Shown in pieces: positions 11,483 through 23,736 of a DNA stretch of 64,000 nt. Position numbers and translations under genes: made by a program. How positions within the stretch are numbered: position 1 is the stretch's first letter; each line of letters starts with the position of its first letter. A model generated the notes under the pieces. That model had not been told where the DNA came from, did no database searches, and saw only the letters and a program-made list of their open reading frames with translations. The DNA lies in NCBI RefSeq assembly GCF_964340395.1, contig NC_135557.1:6338716-6402715 (forward strand). The letters are read 5' to 3'. The DNA is from Glandiceps talaboti (lineage: Eukaryota; Hemichordata; Enteropneusta; Spengelidae).

Positions 11483-12017
11483 CCAATGATTACGCAAATG
11501 AGATAGAAACGTTCCTATTGCAAACAATCTCCGACAAAAGCCCAATCACATAGTCAATATTCTGCTGGGTGTTAAATCATAAATAAATATGAACTTAATA
11601 GAGGTAAAGGTAGTGTACTCAAAGACAGGCTGTCATTCTTCGCATACATGACGCTGCAACAGTGAGCTCGAGATGGCTTCAAATTCACTCATACGACCAT
11701 GCTGTATGCTGTCCCTGCAAGCCCGACAACGATCACTTGGGAGGAATCGCCGTTCCAGCAGCCCAACCCAGCTCCATATCTAATTAGCCACTCCCACATC
11801 AGAAATATCACACGAACAGACTTGTATTAGGAGATATGTAAAGGTGGAAAAATTGTCAATCGAGCACTCTGCAAAAACGACAAACTGTGCGGCTCGATAA
11901 AGTGCTCGATCGAGCAGTTTGCTAAAAAGTGGATGTGCGCGTATGGCGCCTCCAAAGACGTGGATGGAAGATCCCCGTGTGACACCTCATATGGTACAAG
12001 ATCAGACCAATCCCCAC

Positions 12018-12312
<295 letters not shown>

Positions 12313-12376
<64 letters not shown>
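12313..12376. repeat. (TA)n-(TG)n microsatellite
   Basis: About 11 TA units followed by about 20 TG units; right border of the PLE terminal fragment. Confidence 0.97.
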
Positions 12377-13204
12377 TCAGCCAAACCTGAATCAGCCGTG
12401 GTTCAGAGTAGACATTCACCAAAGTACTGTACTCTATTTACAACAAAGCACAACCATTCGTGATCAAAGTGTGCCGGGCGTGACCGAAGTCATTATCGTT
12501 GTTGAAGTATTAATATAGACCGCATATTCAATTACAACGAAATACAACGAACCACTAGTATTCAACAAAACACGTTGCGAAATACAGTTTAAATTTAACC
12601 AAAAAAGTTATCGACCCGTTGGCTGAAGCTCATGCCCAATTGATAGCAATTTCAGTGCCACCTACTCAGGAGTTAGCCTCCGCCAAAGTCAACATCATCA
12701 AAGGTATGGAGCTGTTAGCACACATGCACTTAAACTTATTCGTATGGTCGACAAATCTGACTTATATTAGGATGGCTATTTGATATTGAAAAGTGTTTTA
12801 TTCAAAGTACATGTTTCATTTAGTTGTTGGTACAATTTTATGCAAACTTGAGAACGTTATTTTTGATTCCCAAACGTACTTTTGTTACATATTAATTAGA
12901 CGTAATTACTATGCTTAAAATGTTGACAAATATGAGTTATTGAAGAAGTTATAAAATAAGGAACTTCCAAGCATACCAATCACAGAGAATTGTGGGTAAG
13001 ATATTGTATAGTGGCGTACGGCATTGTGGACATGGCCAATCATGGCCTGGCTTGGACACTTTTTTGATAAGCATTAAGGGCGGGTTCATGTATGTAACCT
13101 TGGGTCGAATCCAAAATGTAGTTAAACCACAGATAAGTAACACATGTTACTTGTCTGGTGCGCGAAAACACGTGTTGATTTGTTTCACACAATTTTCACA
13201 TATG

Positions 13205-13660
13205 TATCAGACGTTGGGTTTGGCGGTTATTTGGTTAACCACAAAGGGAACGAGACCAGTGACGCCTGGACGTCAAGGGTCATGAGCGAAAAAGCTGGAC
13301 ATGGAGAGAACGTGAAGCAGTTTATAGAGTACTGCATGGTGTGAAAGCGAATATACACCTGCAGGGTTGAAAACTGACACTCAGAGCATGATATCACAGA
13401 TAACTATCTGTGATGATATGAATATTGCTTGTTGGTAGCAAAGTGTCTGAGGCGACTTTGAAAATAACCACACTTACAGTGGGTGCCTTGAGGGCACATA
13501 CAAAGCTCGAGCAGACTTGCTCAGCAGAATCGGAGACAACGTTGTTTGTCACGGAGTGTCAAGGAGATAATTTTAAAATTGGTTGTGCATATTTCAAAAT
13601 TCGATTTGCTTGCCTAGCGATTTTGTTGAAATGTTTAAAGTGCAAGCATTTGCACTGTCA
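13205..13660 (+). pseudogene. DIRS-like RNase H region, broken
   Basis: The plus strand encodes S-D-V-G-F-G-G-Y-L-V, the opening motif of the RNase H domain in DIRS and related tyrosine-recombinase retrotransposons. After frameshifts it continues as RVLHGVKANIHLQG and VGSKVSEATLKI, matching the expected later blocks (WREL.AV.. then GS...EL..LA.EI). Stops and frame changes show it is dead. The reverse transcriptase that should precede it was not recognised. The tyrosine recombinase at 14113-15151 lies downstream in the same orientation, as in DIRS-type elements. Confidence 0.6.
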
Positions 13661-13684
13661 TCACGCTTTGTACAGTGATTATTG

Positions 13685-13876
13685 AACACATATTGCCTGG
13701 CCATGAGGGCTATAGCACCCGTTTATTACACCCGAGAGACTGTGAGTTACCAGAATCACATGCTATTTCCCGAGGCCAAAGGCCGAGGGAAATAGCATGT
13801 GATTCTGGTAACTCACATTCACGAGGGGGTAATGAACGGGTGCTATAGCCCGAATATAGGCCAGGCAATATGTGTT
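13685..13876. mobile_element. 192-bp foldback (palindromic) element
   Basis: The sequence is an imperfect palindrome centred near 13780. Outer arms AACACATATTGCCTGGCC (13685-13702) and its exact complement (13859-13876) are followed inward by GGGCTATAGCACCCGTT and then a near-perfect inner block TGTGAGTTACCAGAATCACA. The centre is GGCCAAAGGCC. It interrupts the DIRS-like element between RNase H and recombinase. Confidence 0.85.
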
Positions 13877-14094
13877 TTATAATATACCTCATGCTGTGAA
13901 CTCGCGGTGGCAGACCGTCGGACATCGTCAGAAGCTGTCATTTTGACCTGCTGTGAACCATGAACGCGCGGTGGTCACGTGACCATGTAAAAATTGATGG
14001 GACTATTTCCCGAGGGAAGTAGTCATTCTATTTTCCTATCACGTGACTGATTCTAGCGAATCATGGCACAGCATTATCACTAGGTATATTATAA
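13877..14094. mobile_element. 218-bp MITE-like element with 13-bp perfect TIRs
   Basis: TTATAATATACCT at 13877-13889 is matched by its exact complement at 14082-14094, with GCTGTG/CACAGC following inward on both sides. A second small palindrome TTCCCGAGGGAA lies inside near 14007. It abuts the foldback element, and the two could be one composite unit. No coding capacity. Confidence 0.7.
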
Positions 14095-14112
14095 GTTATT
14101 CTATCTACAGAT

Positions 14113-15151
14113 CTAAAGCTGGAAGAAGCGGTTACGAAAGCGGCCGGTGATGGCGCTGCTTCATTAGGAAACCCGGAACTGTTGGAAATTGCCAAGAAGT
14201 TACCGAGTCATCATCTAGCCTCAAAGAGTGATAACACCGTCAACTAATATTATAACTACTTCAAGGAGCGGACAAACTTCAGTCAGTCCAAGGGAGAATC
14301 TCCACTTCCAGCTAACGCCATTCACGTTGCTCTTTTTATAACTTTTCTTATCAAGTTGAACAAAACTTCATCCAATGTTATTCAAACTTCAAAGCTTTAT
14401 TATGCGATTAAGTGCGCTCATGAACTTGCAGGTCATGCTGATCTACCCCATCCATCCTTTCGTTTCAAACTTGGCAGAGACAGCAAAGAGACAATGTTCA
14501 GTTAACAAACCTAAGAAAGACCCTGTTCCAGCTGATTTACTTCCAACACTTTGCAGTAAATACCAACTTTCGCGTGATTACTGGTCCTACGTGACCTGGC
14601 CGTGATTTTGTTAAACTTCTCAGGTTTTCTAAGGTTTGATGAGATCAGTAATTTGAAGTGCTGTGATGTGATGTATCTTTCAGTTCAGACTTGTTGACAT
14701 TGAACATTCGTAGCAGTAAAACACACCAATACCGACATGGTAACAAGCTAGTGATCGCCAACTTGAAGGTAGATTCAGTTGCCTATCCTCACGTTATGTT
14801 GTTTAGGTATATTTCACGAGGACAGATTAATTTGCAATCAGAAGACTTTTTATTGAAGCCAGTCTTCTGTTCAAGGGATATTTGTAAATGTGTGTCTGTA
14901 AATAAAAAAAAACTAAGCTGTAGTAGAGCGAGGACGTCAATAGTTTCTAGACTAAAGGAGATTGATAACAGTGGGAAGTCCTTCGGTTTGCATTCATTAC
15001 GTTCGGGGTTGCCACTGCCGCCACACATGCAGGTATTGACGACCGTTGCTGGAGACGTAATGGGCGTTGGAAATCAGACTCGGCAAAGGATGGCTATGTC
15101 AAAGATTCGTTAGCCAGGCGACTAACCGTCAGACAAAGTTTAGGATTGTAG
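14113..15151 (+). pseudogene. DIRS-type tyrosine recombinase, frameshifted
   Basis: The plus strand reads an N-terminal SAM-like domain (LPANAIHVALFITFL, then YAIKCAHELAGHADLPHPSF), a broken core-binding linker (LRDLAVILLNFSGFLRFDEI at about 14588-14646, in a different frame), and the catalytic domain: NIRSSKTHQYRHGN, then FGLHSLRSG (the H-x-x-R box), and after a one-base shift GRWKSDSAKDGYVKDS with the nucleophilic Tyr. It ends at TAG 15149. At least three frame changes and several stops make it inactive. The family cuts and rejoins circular cDNA during integration. Crypton transposons have a similar enzyme, but the RNase H relic upstream favours a DIRS-like element. Confidence 0.85.
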
Positions 15152-15187
15152 AGTTTCCGTTCTTTTATTCCCGTTCTTTAGATTAAA

Positions 15188-15800
15188 TCATGTCTAGCAC
15201 TGGAGTACCGCTTTCCCTAATACTTTGTAAGTGTTTGTAGAGTTATTCGCGATCGCATTCGGATGTGAATAGAATCTAATTTCCAGCGATTCGCAGTAAA
15301 GCAGGAAATTGTTGTCTTTTCCGCAAGCAGGTGCGAATGGCTTATCAGCCAATTAGGTGTAGGAATGCCGGGTGTGACAGGTGTACGGTTGGGTTTATAA
15401 AACTAGTAGCATTCAGTTTTCACATTAGTAAGACGATACCCTTCACCTTTGCAAGCATATTTGCCATGGTATCGGGCACAGGTTTCATGAGTGCATTTTC
15501 CCAAATGTAAGGGTTGTTATCTCTGGTTTTTCCTGGACAGCCATATGCATCATTTGTACGATTGTGTAGTAGTAGTAGTAGTAGTAGTAGTATCGTATGT
15601 AAAGAACGCCAGCAGTTTGCTTTCGTAATCTGACCAATAACACTTACGTACGTCATATGTCATGTATCTTGCTAGCTTTCAACCTTTGCATTAAACAAAT
15701 GCGCCGACACGGTCAGCACTGGAGCACCGCTTTCCCTAATACTGTGTGTAAGTGTTAATGTTTGTAGAGTATTCGCATTCGGATGTGAAGAGACGACTCG
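15188..15800. repeat. Direct repeat pair (about 90 bp) 520 bp apart
   Basis: A block with GCACTGGAG(T/C)ACCGCTTTCC and TTCGCATTCGGATGTGAA-like parts occurs at 15194-15280 and again at 15716-15800. It follows the recombinase relic and could be part of the complex terminal repeats of a DIRS-like element, or an independent duplication. Confidence 0.65.
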
Positions 15801-15839
15801 AGTTTAATTCTTCTGCAGGGTCATGACCTAGGTCATATA

Positions 15840-17370
15840 ACTTGTTAAGAGCATACCTAGTCTATCAGCTAGCCCTCGGATGTTCTTCCGATAAAATACG
15901 ACACACAGCCGAACAACGCTATCGAGGATGTTCGGGCAGGCCCTCACATGCGAACTTCGTTCGCTTATAGTTATAGCATCGGAAGAAAGCCCGAACGTCT
16001 AGCAGCAAGACTAGAGCATACCTAGCTTAGTAGACATTGGTCACCGGTTTCCAAACTTCCAAGCGTGCTGGGGTGCTTTGTGCAGACTTCAACATATGCG
16101 TTGATTCAACTGCATTGAAAGGATTGTCACTGTCCAGATTGAATTATCGATTGCCAAAAATGAAATAGCGTTTATACAAATTGACTAATAAGTTATATCA
16201 TCGACTTTTAAGCCAGCGAACAATAGAGATATAAAATACATATTAGCGAGGAGTCACTTTTTACTTTAGCAAACCATCAATTTAAATCGCGCATGCTAGG
16301 AATCATCACGTAAATATCGATTTTAATAACATCGCTATGTATTCAAAAAGTAGTTTTTTTCTTTCTTTTTTCGAAAATCTCAGGGGTGGGCAGCTGTCCC
16401 CCCCCCCCCACCGCCACCCACAGGCTACGGTACTGATAGCCCCCCCCCCACACACACACACATTAAATGGTTTAAACTACTCTAGGTAGTTCTTGAACTC
16501 GCTGTCTCCTTTCGTCGAAATAGGTGGTAAAATCTCTGAATATTCATATTACCACATAGTCCAGTTGCCAGATGGCATTTTTTAAACATAACCGTGCATT
16601 GCCTCAGAGGGAAGGTTTTATGGTTGATGTCGTAAATCGTAAATGGGTGTTTTGTGTGATCTTCATTTTTCAATATACTCAGAATGCAATACCTGGATAT
16701 ATTTTTAAAACAACTACTTGTTAATGATACAATACACTTTAAGTACTAATTTGATAATTAGCCACTTCCAAAGATAAAAAACAATTATTTGCATAATTTG
16801 CATAAAACTTAAATCGGTATATTGTGTGATCTTCGTCATTTTTCAGTATACTTGAAATGCAATACTTGGATATATTCACCACTTGCTTGATCATTCATAA
16901 ACCTGAGATGAAATGTAAAAATGAACTGAATGTTTAGTGTAAAGATGTGACACGGCTGTTCATATAATGTTGGTTCTCAAATCTGCAACGATGCTGTGAA
17001 GCACTTGTTCATCACGACTAAATTTGGCGATATTACGTTATGGATTTACACTAGGGACCATTTCACCAGAACTTCCAGAAGGATCGTCACGTGTAATATT
17101 GTAGTCGTTGACTTTACATGCTTTATTACTTAGGTGTGTTTGCAGTCAAATAGGTCTTTGACGGCCGTGTGTACACAAAATTGTATGTAAACAAAAAGTT
17201 ACGTATTATTAAGTAGGAACTTGTTAGCGTGCCTGAATTTACTGAGGCAGGCAATGAAATATGCAGTGGTTCTCGGAAAAACGAGTTAAAAAAACATTTC
17301 AAAGAACAATATTTACTGATTACTAAAACAAAGAATACATTCAGTAAAAACAGGACAGTACAACAACATT
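15840..17370. other. Non-coding, with small inverted and direct repeats
   Basis: Between 15884 and 15990 TTCTTCCGAT is matched by its complement, and AGCATACCTAG occurs at about 15850 and 16016, so a small mobile element may lie here. A 60-70 base direct repeat (TGTGTGATCTTC... to ...GGATATATT) occurs at about 16652 and 16823. C runs lie at 16400 and 16441. No gene was recognised. Confidence 0.45.
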
Positions 17371-17375
17371 ACGAT

Positions 17376-19860
17376 TCATTTACAATACGAACAGCTGTTG
17401 GATAAAACGTTTTTGAAACGATTGGTTTTGATTTTGGTTTTGGTTTTAAAAGACCTATTACGTGTACTGGACGGTAACACATCAAACAAGGGGTGAGCCG
17501 TGTGATAAATGTCACTAATGATAGACTTTGACTTCCTGGTAGTGCGGGTTGTAAAAAGAGACTCTAAGGTTGGAAGTTCTCCGCCAATAATCTTAGCTGC
17601 TGTCCTAACTATTCTATTAAGTTTAAAATGATCTCTTTGAGTGGTGTTACCATACCAGGCTGTAATGAAGAATGTAATGACACTCTCAATGACAGTCTGG
17701 TGGTCGAATTTTGTTGATAACAAAACCTTTTTAGACGTCGGAGGAAATAAAGGCATCGTTGAGCTTTCTTGGCAATATGATTAACATTGCTTTCTCAATG
17801 CAAGTCATTAGAAAGGATCGTACCTAGAATTTGAAAGTGTGAACTATTTCAACATCCTTATCAAGAATTGTCAAAGGAATATGATCAACCTTATTCTTTC
17901 TAAAGTCTACAATCATCTCTTTTGTCTTATTGACATTTAGTTGTAAATTATTATAACAGTACCAGTCAACAAGTTTGTCCACCAGCTCTCGATATGTTGA
18001 CTCATTGTTATTCAGATTAAAGCCTGCTACGGTTGTGTCATCTGCAAATTTGTCTATCAATGATCCTTCACTTAATTCGCAATCGTGAGTGTCATGAATA
18101 CAAATACTCTTTACTTTGACCTCATTCGGCCTATACTTATGGCGCCCTCAAACACACTTTGATCCTATTTAGATTCTTTCTTTTTACTATTACATAACAT
18201 ACTTATTGAGTTTACTCGGTAGAGACAAAGGCTTTTTAACTTGAACACGGACCATTTCACGCTCGGTCGAAGCAGCCCCAACGATGTAAGTTACTTTCTA
18301 TTTATCATATAATCCTTATTACTGATGAATGTGACATTATACAAGAAGAAGATTTATCCAGTATTTATCACCATTTACGTGTTTTTAATCAAGTTTCTTA
18401 CACAAAGTCCACCCTTAAGGTATTGTATTGACTTTGTGTTACCTATGAATTTCTTATACAGTTTCACTAGGGTTGGTTATTTATTGGAGTGGTTGCCACT
18501 TATATTAGCGGGTACATAAAGCAACTTGGACCTCGCGATAGTGAGTAACAAGAGAATATAACGTGGATATCTAGTCTGGGCCTGGCCAGCCGCTTTCCAA
18601 ATGTTCATGTGCGAAAAAATATGGCTTACATCGTTCTCAGACATTGACAAAATGTTAGCATTGGTAGTATTAATTTCATGAGTACTGACTTTGTTACTTT
18701 GATTGTCAAAACGACTGTAGAAAGTGTTCAGTTCATCAGCCAGGTTTTTGTTATTCGTCATCGTTGATTTAGGTTTAGATTTCAGATTTATTATTCGTTG
18801 AATTCCTTGCCACATATCTCTAGAATTACTCGATATTAACTCGTTCTCGAGTTTGTCTCTGTACTTCCGTTTCGCTGACAATGTGGCTTTTCTGACGTCA
18901 TATTTGGCTTTTTTGTATTTTTCTTTGTTACCTGAATTGTGGGCTATTTATCTGTTTGGCTATCAGTTTATGTTTTATATTTTTGACAAATCAGGGTTTG
19001 TCGTTTGGATAATTGGTAACCGTTTTAAGTGGAATGTACATATCCTCACATAATTTAATGTAGCCGACGACAGACTCTGTGTACTCATCGATGTTGGTTG
19101 CAGATTCTTGAAATACATCCCAATCGGTAGCATCGAAGCAGGCACGCAAGCTTTCGATATCGGTGTCTGACCACTGACGAATCGATCGTTTAACTGGCTT
19201 ACCACATTTAAGTTGTTGTTTGTAGGATGGAACCAGGTAAATCGTGGAGTGATCCGAATTACCGAGAGGTGCGCGTGGTATAGACTTATATGCATTCTGT
19301 ATAGTTGTATAGCAATGGTCTAATGTATTCTCTCCTCTAGTAGCACATTTTATATGTTGGATGTACTTTGGGAGGTCATTTCTAAGGCTAGTTTTATTAA
19401 AATCACCAATTATGATTGATACAGATTCTGGATTCTAATTTTCGTTCCGGGCTACGATATCCGACAATTGGTTGATGGCAGAGACAGAGTTTACCTGAGG
19501 AGGAATGTATACGGCTTTGTGGATGACAGATGAAAGTTCTCCTCGTAGATAAAATGGTCTGCATTTGATAGTTAAGGTTTCCAATTCTGGTGAACATGTT
19601 TGTTGAAGAACTTTGACGGCTTTACACCGCAAATTATTTACCATGAAACATACATCACCACGTGCACGTTCACTTTGTTTGGATGCTCGAAAGATCGGTC
19701 GTATCGGAATGTTGTGAACCCAGGTGGTTGTACAGCTGAGTCAGGAATTGTAGAATTGTAGAATGGAGTCATGTTTCCGTAAAACAAAAATAAAGTCTCT
19801 TCTTGTCTGTATGCAACAAGTAAATTCGTCGACTTTGTTGCAAATAAAACGAACATTGGC
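17376..19860 (-). pseudogene. Broken L2/Rex1-like non-LTR retrotransposon with RT core replaced
   Basis: Read from 19860 down the minus strand, endonuclease blocks appear first (PFYLRGELSSVIHKAVYIPP, then IIGDFN, then PLGNSDHSTIYLVPSY). A linker follows (KRKYRDKLENE...SRDMWQGIQRI, ADELNTFYSRFD, 18881-18560) up to W-K-A-A-G. The next expected part, RT boxes 1-4, is absent: about 500 bases (18061-18560) show no RT homology. Then FADDTTVAGFN, LQLNVNKTKEMIVDFRKNK (18060-17824) and a C-terminal stretch AWYGNTTQRDHF...AAKIIGG...HPLFDVLPSSTR (17756-17376) resume. Stops and frameshifts are present throughout. The clade is judged from motif style only. Confidence 0.85.
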
Positions 19861-20185
19861 TAAGAAGATACTTCGTAGTGGAGGTCGTTGATTTCGACGA
19901 CGTAGTTTATTGGCTCTTGTTTACCTCACCTTCACTCCCGCCGTGTGTAGTTGGCCCTACTACCTGTACAGCTACCTTCCGTGGCGTCGGAAAATGTTTC
20001 ATTTATATTGAAAACTGGGTTAGGTTATAACTGCAACTCACCAACGTTCTTCCCAATATGCAGTAACTGTTCGCGATCATATCTGTAAAATGTTGGGGTA
20101 CTATTCATAAAATTATCGACAAATACTAATACGAACAAAATAACAAGAGCTCGCATTGCCATGTCGCGGCACCATTAACGTAGTA

Positions 20186-20186
<1 letters not shown>

Positions 20187-20228
<42 letters not shown>

Positions 20229-20336
20229 TGTGTATGTATGTATGTATGTGTGTGTGTCTGTGTGTGTGTCTGTGTGTCTGTGTGCCTGTCTGTGTGTGTC
20301 TCTCTGTGTGTGTTTGTGTGTGTGCTTGTGCGTGAT
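20187..20336. repeat. (TG)n-rich microsatellite
   Basis: About 18 TG units followed by degenerate TG/TC/TATG repeats. Confidence 0.95.
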
Positions 20337-20365
20337 TATATGCCTTCTGTATATGCTAGTAATTA

Positions 20366-20719
20366 GGCCAAATAAAAACTGTTTTTTGGTTCCAGTTACC
20401 CGACCCCCACCTAGTTTTTCACGCCGACACTAATTTTTATTTTACGTATTCGAGAAAAATAATAATAAAATCGCAAGAAATAGTGGGTGCGGAAACTGAT
20501 AGAGACTTAAGAAGACAATATAAAATTATTCTTCCAGTCTGTAATGGCTGTACATCTGATAGGAAGAAATAAACAACACAAAGACCATTTGGAAAACAAT
20601 GGAAAACATGAACTAGACACTCGCACATGAAAAAAAATATGAAAAAATGAAATAAAAGAATCTACCTACCCCACCTATTTTAAAATTGAATGTAATCGGA
20701 ACTACACCATTTTTACGCC
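20366..20719. mobile_element. Harbinger-type MITE, copy A (354 bp, TTA target duplication)
   Basis: Starts GGCCAAATAAAAACTG and ends ...TTTTTACGCC, flanked on both sides by TTA (20363-20365 and 20720-20722). The ends are imperfect inverted repeats, including GGTTCCAGTTAC against the complement of GTAATCGGAACT. Two more complete copies (36721-37088, 39005-39387) and one fragment (38287-38351) occur in the window. TTA duplication plus GG...CC termini fit PIF/Harbinger non-autonomous elements. Confidence 0.8.
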
Positions 20720-21048
20720 TTATGATGAAGTGTTTATAAAGTCAACTGACAGGTAAATATTTCACGTTTGTTAGATACACAAAATGACAACTTTTATATT
20801 TAATTTCCTTTTCATTAATTTGCTAGTATATAAGTATATATTTATTTAATACCTATTTTTGTTCACATACTGTATATTTGTTAGTATGTAATATTTTTAG
20901 ATTCTTGTAAATGATTCAAATTAGTAAGTACACTAAAGTATGTATATGTTCATAGTGACTGTCACCATGGTGACGATTAGAATTAATGATACAGGCGAAC
21001 TGATTCTATGTAATGTATTTATCAACAATTTACATTTGTGATACTTAC

Positions 21049-21343
21049 CGCATATATATACAATATATGCCACTGCTGCCGGTGTTATAAAAGGGTGTAT
21101 AGGTCAGACGTTGATTATCACTAGTGGTTACTATACCATTATCCCAGTCAACCTCTGCATCAATCCAAACTTCGATCGCATTATATGTGGTAAAGTAGTT
21201 AGTAGTCATCATATAGGCTGCAATCTCCTGATGTTTGACAATGTCTGTGACTTTCACTAGTGGCATATTCCTACTCTCACAGTCAGACATGGCATTGGCA
21301 TTCGTCAACCAAGTATTGAAAAACTGTAATCTAGCTGACACAT
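21049..21343 (-). CDS. C-type lectin-like domain, central exon
   Basis: On the minus strand a T-rich acceptor ending in TTAATAG precedes 21343, and a strong donor GTAAGT begins at 21048. The 295-base exon reads VSARLQFFNTWLTNANAMSDC..., then LVKVTDIVKHQEIAAYM, then EVWIDAEVDWDNG, and ends GSSGIYCIYM plus two bases. This is the CTLD order: W..A...C, L.kv.d..k..eI, the WI(D/G) core with its W-D-N-G turn, and a late C-x-x-M. The conserved calcium-site E-P-N or Q-P-D triplet is not obvious, so sugar binding is doubtful. It enters in phase 1 and exits in phase 2; the 2034-2119 exon supplies the missing base and the domain's end. The earlier part of the domain (first Cys pair) must lie in an upstream exon that I did not find. 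Confidence 0.82.
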
Positions 21344-21526
21344 CTATTAACAAATGACAATTAAAATAAAAATCATCAACTTCAAATAAACATTTCATTG
21401 ACTTATTATATATATCTGTTAACAAATGACAATAATTATTGCATTTTTTTGTTATTATATTGTATTATTTTATGTATTACTTTAAGTTTAATTATTAAAA
21501 TAAACTATTTTGATGCGTGACTAACG

Positions 21527-23404
21527 ACGTCCTATTGAAATCCTAATCTATCCAGAGATGATATGACTCGTTTTTTGACGTATTTTAATAATCTGTATTT
21601 AAGCATATAAACACTTGTCTCCCAAGAAGTCCAGTGAGGGCCATCCCTCATGGGTTCAGTGTTAATGTACCCGGGGAAAACCTGCGTTGTTCGGTAGAGT
21701 CAAACTGAACGACACTCTTCTTACTTACAGCGTGGTAAATTTAATCGAACCCTGAATGGGGTTCGAACCCTGACCACAGTGATAACAGGCAAGTGGTTTA
21801 GCCACTCGGCCACCGACAACCCAAATACGTTTTTTTAAGAATCAATATTTAGAAATACATGTAATTTCGAAGTTGTTTTTTGGATGTTGATATCAATTTT
21901 TGAACATTCATATTTCGAAGCTCATCGCAAATCAAAACATGAACAAAGTTTCACTTTCTTGAGCTGATAGGGGGGGGGCACATTTTATCGCTACATTATT
22001 GCAACATTTGTGCCACTAGGCTCGAATCAAAGAGAGATCACAGGGAAGCGAACCAAACAACGTCTTCTTTAATATCCCGTCGATCATCGGGTATGACGTG
22101 GCACGATAAATCGATAGAAAACCGTCCAGGTTGAGTACGACGTAATCACACCTAGGATATAATAAACTATGTCAGAATACTGGTTTAATAATATTCTTCA
22201 TACGTTTTCCATCTTGTAAAAGTTCTATGCTTGTGAAAATAGCGTCCTCCTGCTACAAGACCTGTCTGATTTCACCGTAACGTATTTTCTTCCACAAGTG
22301 GATGTCGTGTCGTGCGTTTTACCAGCCGACACGTGTCACTTTCAATTCGAAAACCTCCCTGTCGATGCGAATTTGCATCGTCAGCTTTGCTGCTCAGCCT
22401 TATGAAGTCTAACACCACAGACTGATCTGTGCGATTTAGGATAAGAACTGAATAGTAATTACTAGCTGGCGAATGACTTAGTTTCAACCAAGGGTTGAAC
22501 GTATTGTAATATAATTTGATCGTTCGCTACACTGTGTCAAGTCTATTAGTATGTGTTCTAAGCTCGTAGTACTAACAGCCTTAACAGGTCGATCGCACAG
22601 AGAAGTCGAGCGACACGGCAACCTTGCTTTCGTTAACAGCTACACAAACATAATGTTAGGTCGATTCAGCAATAATGTGCTGGAAAGGGGTGGCGTTTTT
22701 TGTGCTGATTAGTTATGAGAAAAGGTATTCTTTTCTAGGTTGCAACAGGAATGTTCGAATTTCCGTCTAGGTCACACGACACAAAACATATTTAAACGAA
22801 TAACACTGTCGGAATGACATCACAAAAATATATATGATTATTTTTAAAAATAACGCTAACAATAACTCAAAATCTAAAAATAATTCTTGTCTAATGTACA
22901 AAAAACCGTCACTCTATGGATGGATAGATGGATGGATGGATATGGATGGTGTCAATCAGTCAATATGCGCCTGAAACAAGGTCGCACTCCCGACATGGAT
23001 TACAAATTCAATTTATTTGTACATTTAGGACGTCTAACAGGATATGTTCATATTCGGACGGTATATGTTACTTGTTGCTTTCACTTTGATCTTTGCTTTC
23101 ATATTATTTTAATTAAACAAGGCGCCGAACTGCAAACTTCAAAGAAACTTCAGATAGTACGAGTAAATGGTGCCCCCTAACTTTCCAGTAAACATCGAAA
23201 CGTGAAACGTTGTTAGTGGTTTGATTTTGATTGCGTTTCAAAAAATGAATGTTCGAATTTCGATATCAACACCCTAAACACTAAATTCCTAAGTAACATG
23301 TAATTTTAAATGTTGATTTCTTAAACACGTATTCATGGTTTGAAATCACGTCAAAACACGAATCACATCATTTCTGGATAGATTAGGATTTCACTTGGAC
23401 GATA
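21527..23404. mobile_element. 1.9-kb element bounded by inverted repeats of about 170 bp
   Basis: GAAATCCTAATCTATCCAG at about 21539 is matched in inverted orientation by CTGGATAGATTAGGATTTC near 23371-23389. Similarity continues inward on both sides through GATGTTGATATC-like blocks to about 21920 and 23225, apart from a SINE in the left arm. The interior has a 71-codon minus-strand frame (22272-22487) without recognised homology. It may be a non-autonomous DNA transposon or foldback. Confidence 0.65.
21580..21822 (-). mobile_element. tRNA-derived SINE
   Basis: On the minus strand the head contains an A box TGGCCGAGTGG (21812-21802) and a B box GGTTCGAACCC (21769-21759), spaced as in a tRNA and close to Leu/Ser tRNA style. 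A body without coding capacity follows, ending in an AT-rich tail near 21580. The corresponding arm of the surrounding inverted repeat (23225-23400) lacks it, so it is a clean insertion. Transcription would be by RNA polymerase III. Confidence 0.82.
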
Positions 23405-23736
23405 TTTGTATTAACAAAGATAAAGTAGGACGTGTGACTGAATAGATATTTAGCAAAAATCTTAGATGAAAAGTTGAATTTAAAGGTGAGCATAGACTAC
23501 ATTCACAGTAAATCAGATCTCTCGCATTGTGTCTCAGTACTAGGAACGTATGCCATCGGGGAGATGATTTTGTATCCCAAAATTTAGAACAGTATGAACC
23601 AAAGCAAATTTTGTACAACTTACATCAACATTCTAAACAGAAATATCTTTGTAAGTATATGCATTGTTCTTTTTAGTTCCTTTTGTTTGACTATCTTTCT
23701 TTCTCTGTAGTTTTCATAATTTCAATTTCTTATCTA

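Noticed and set aside
16530-16600. Possible relic of a CTLD C-terminal exon on the minus strand (CTVMFK..., then a Trp after a one-base shift)
   Set aside because: The similarity to C.VM....W is short, needs a frame change and hits a stop before the final Cys; no clean splice sites. Left out as a feature.
21759-21812. Functional tRNA gene
   Set aside because: A and B boxes are present on the minus strand, but no full cloverleaf or acceptor pairing is evident, and a SINE body follows; it is a tRNA-derived SINE.
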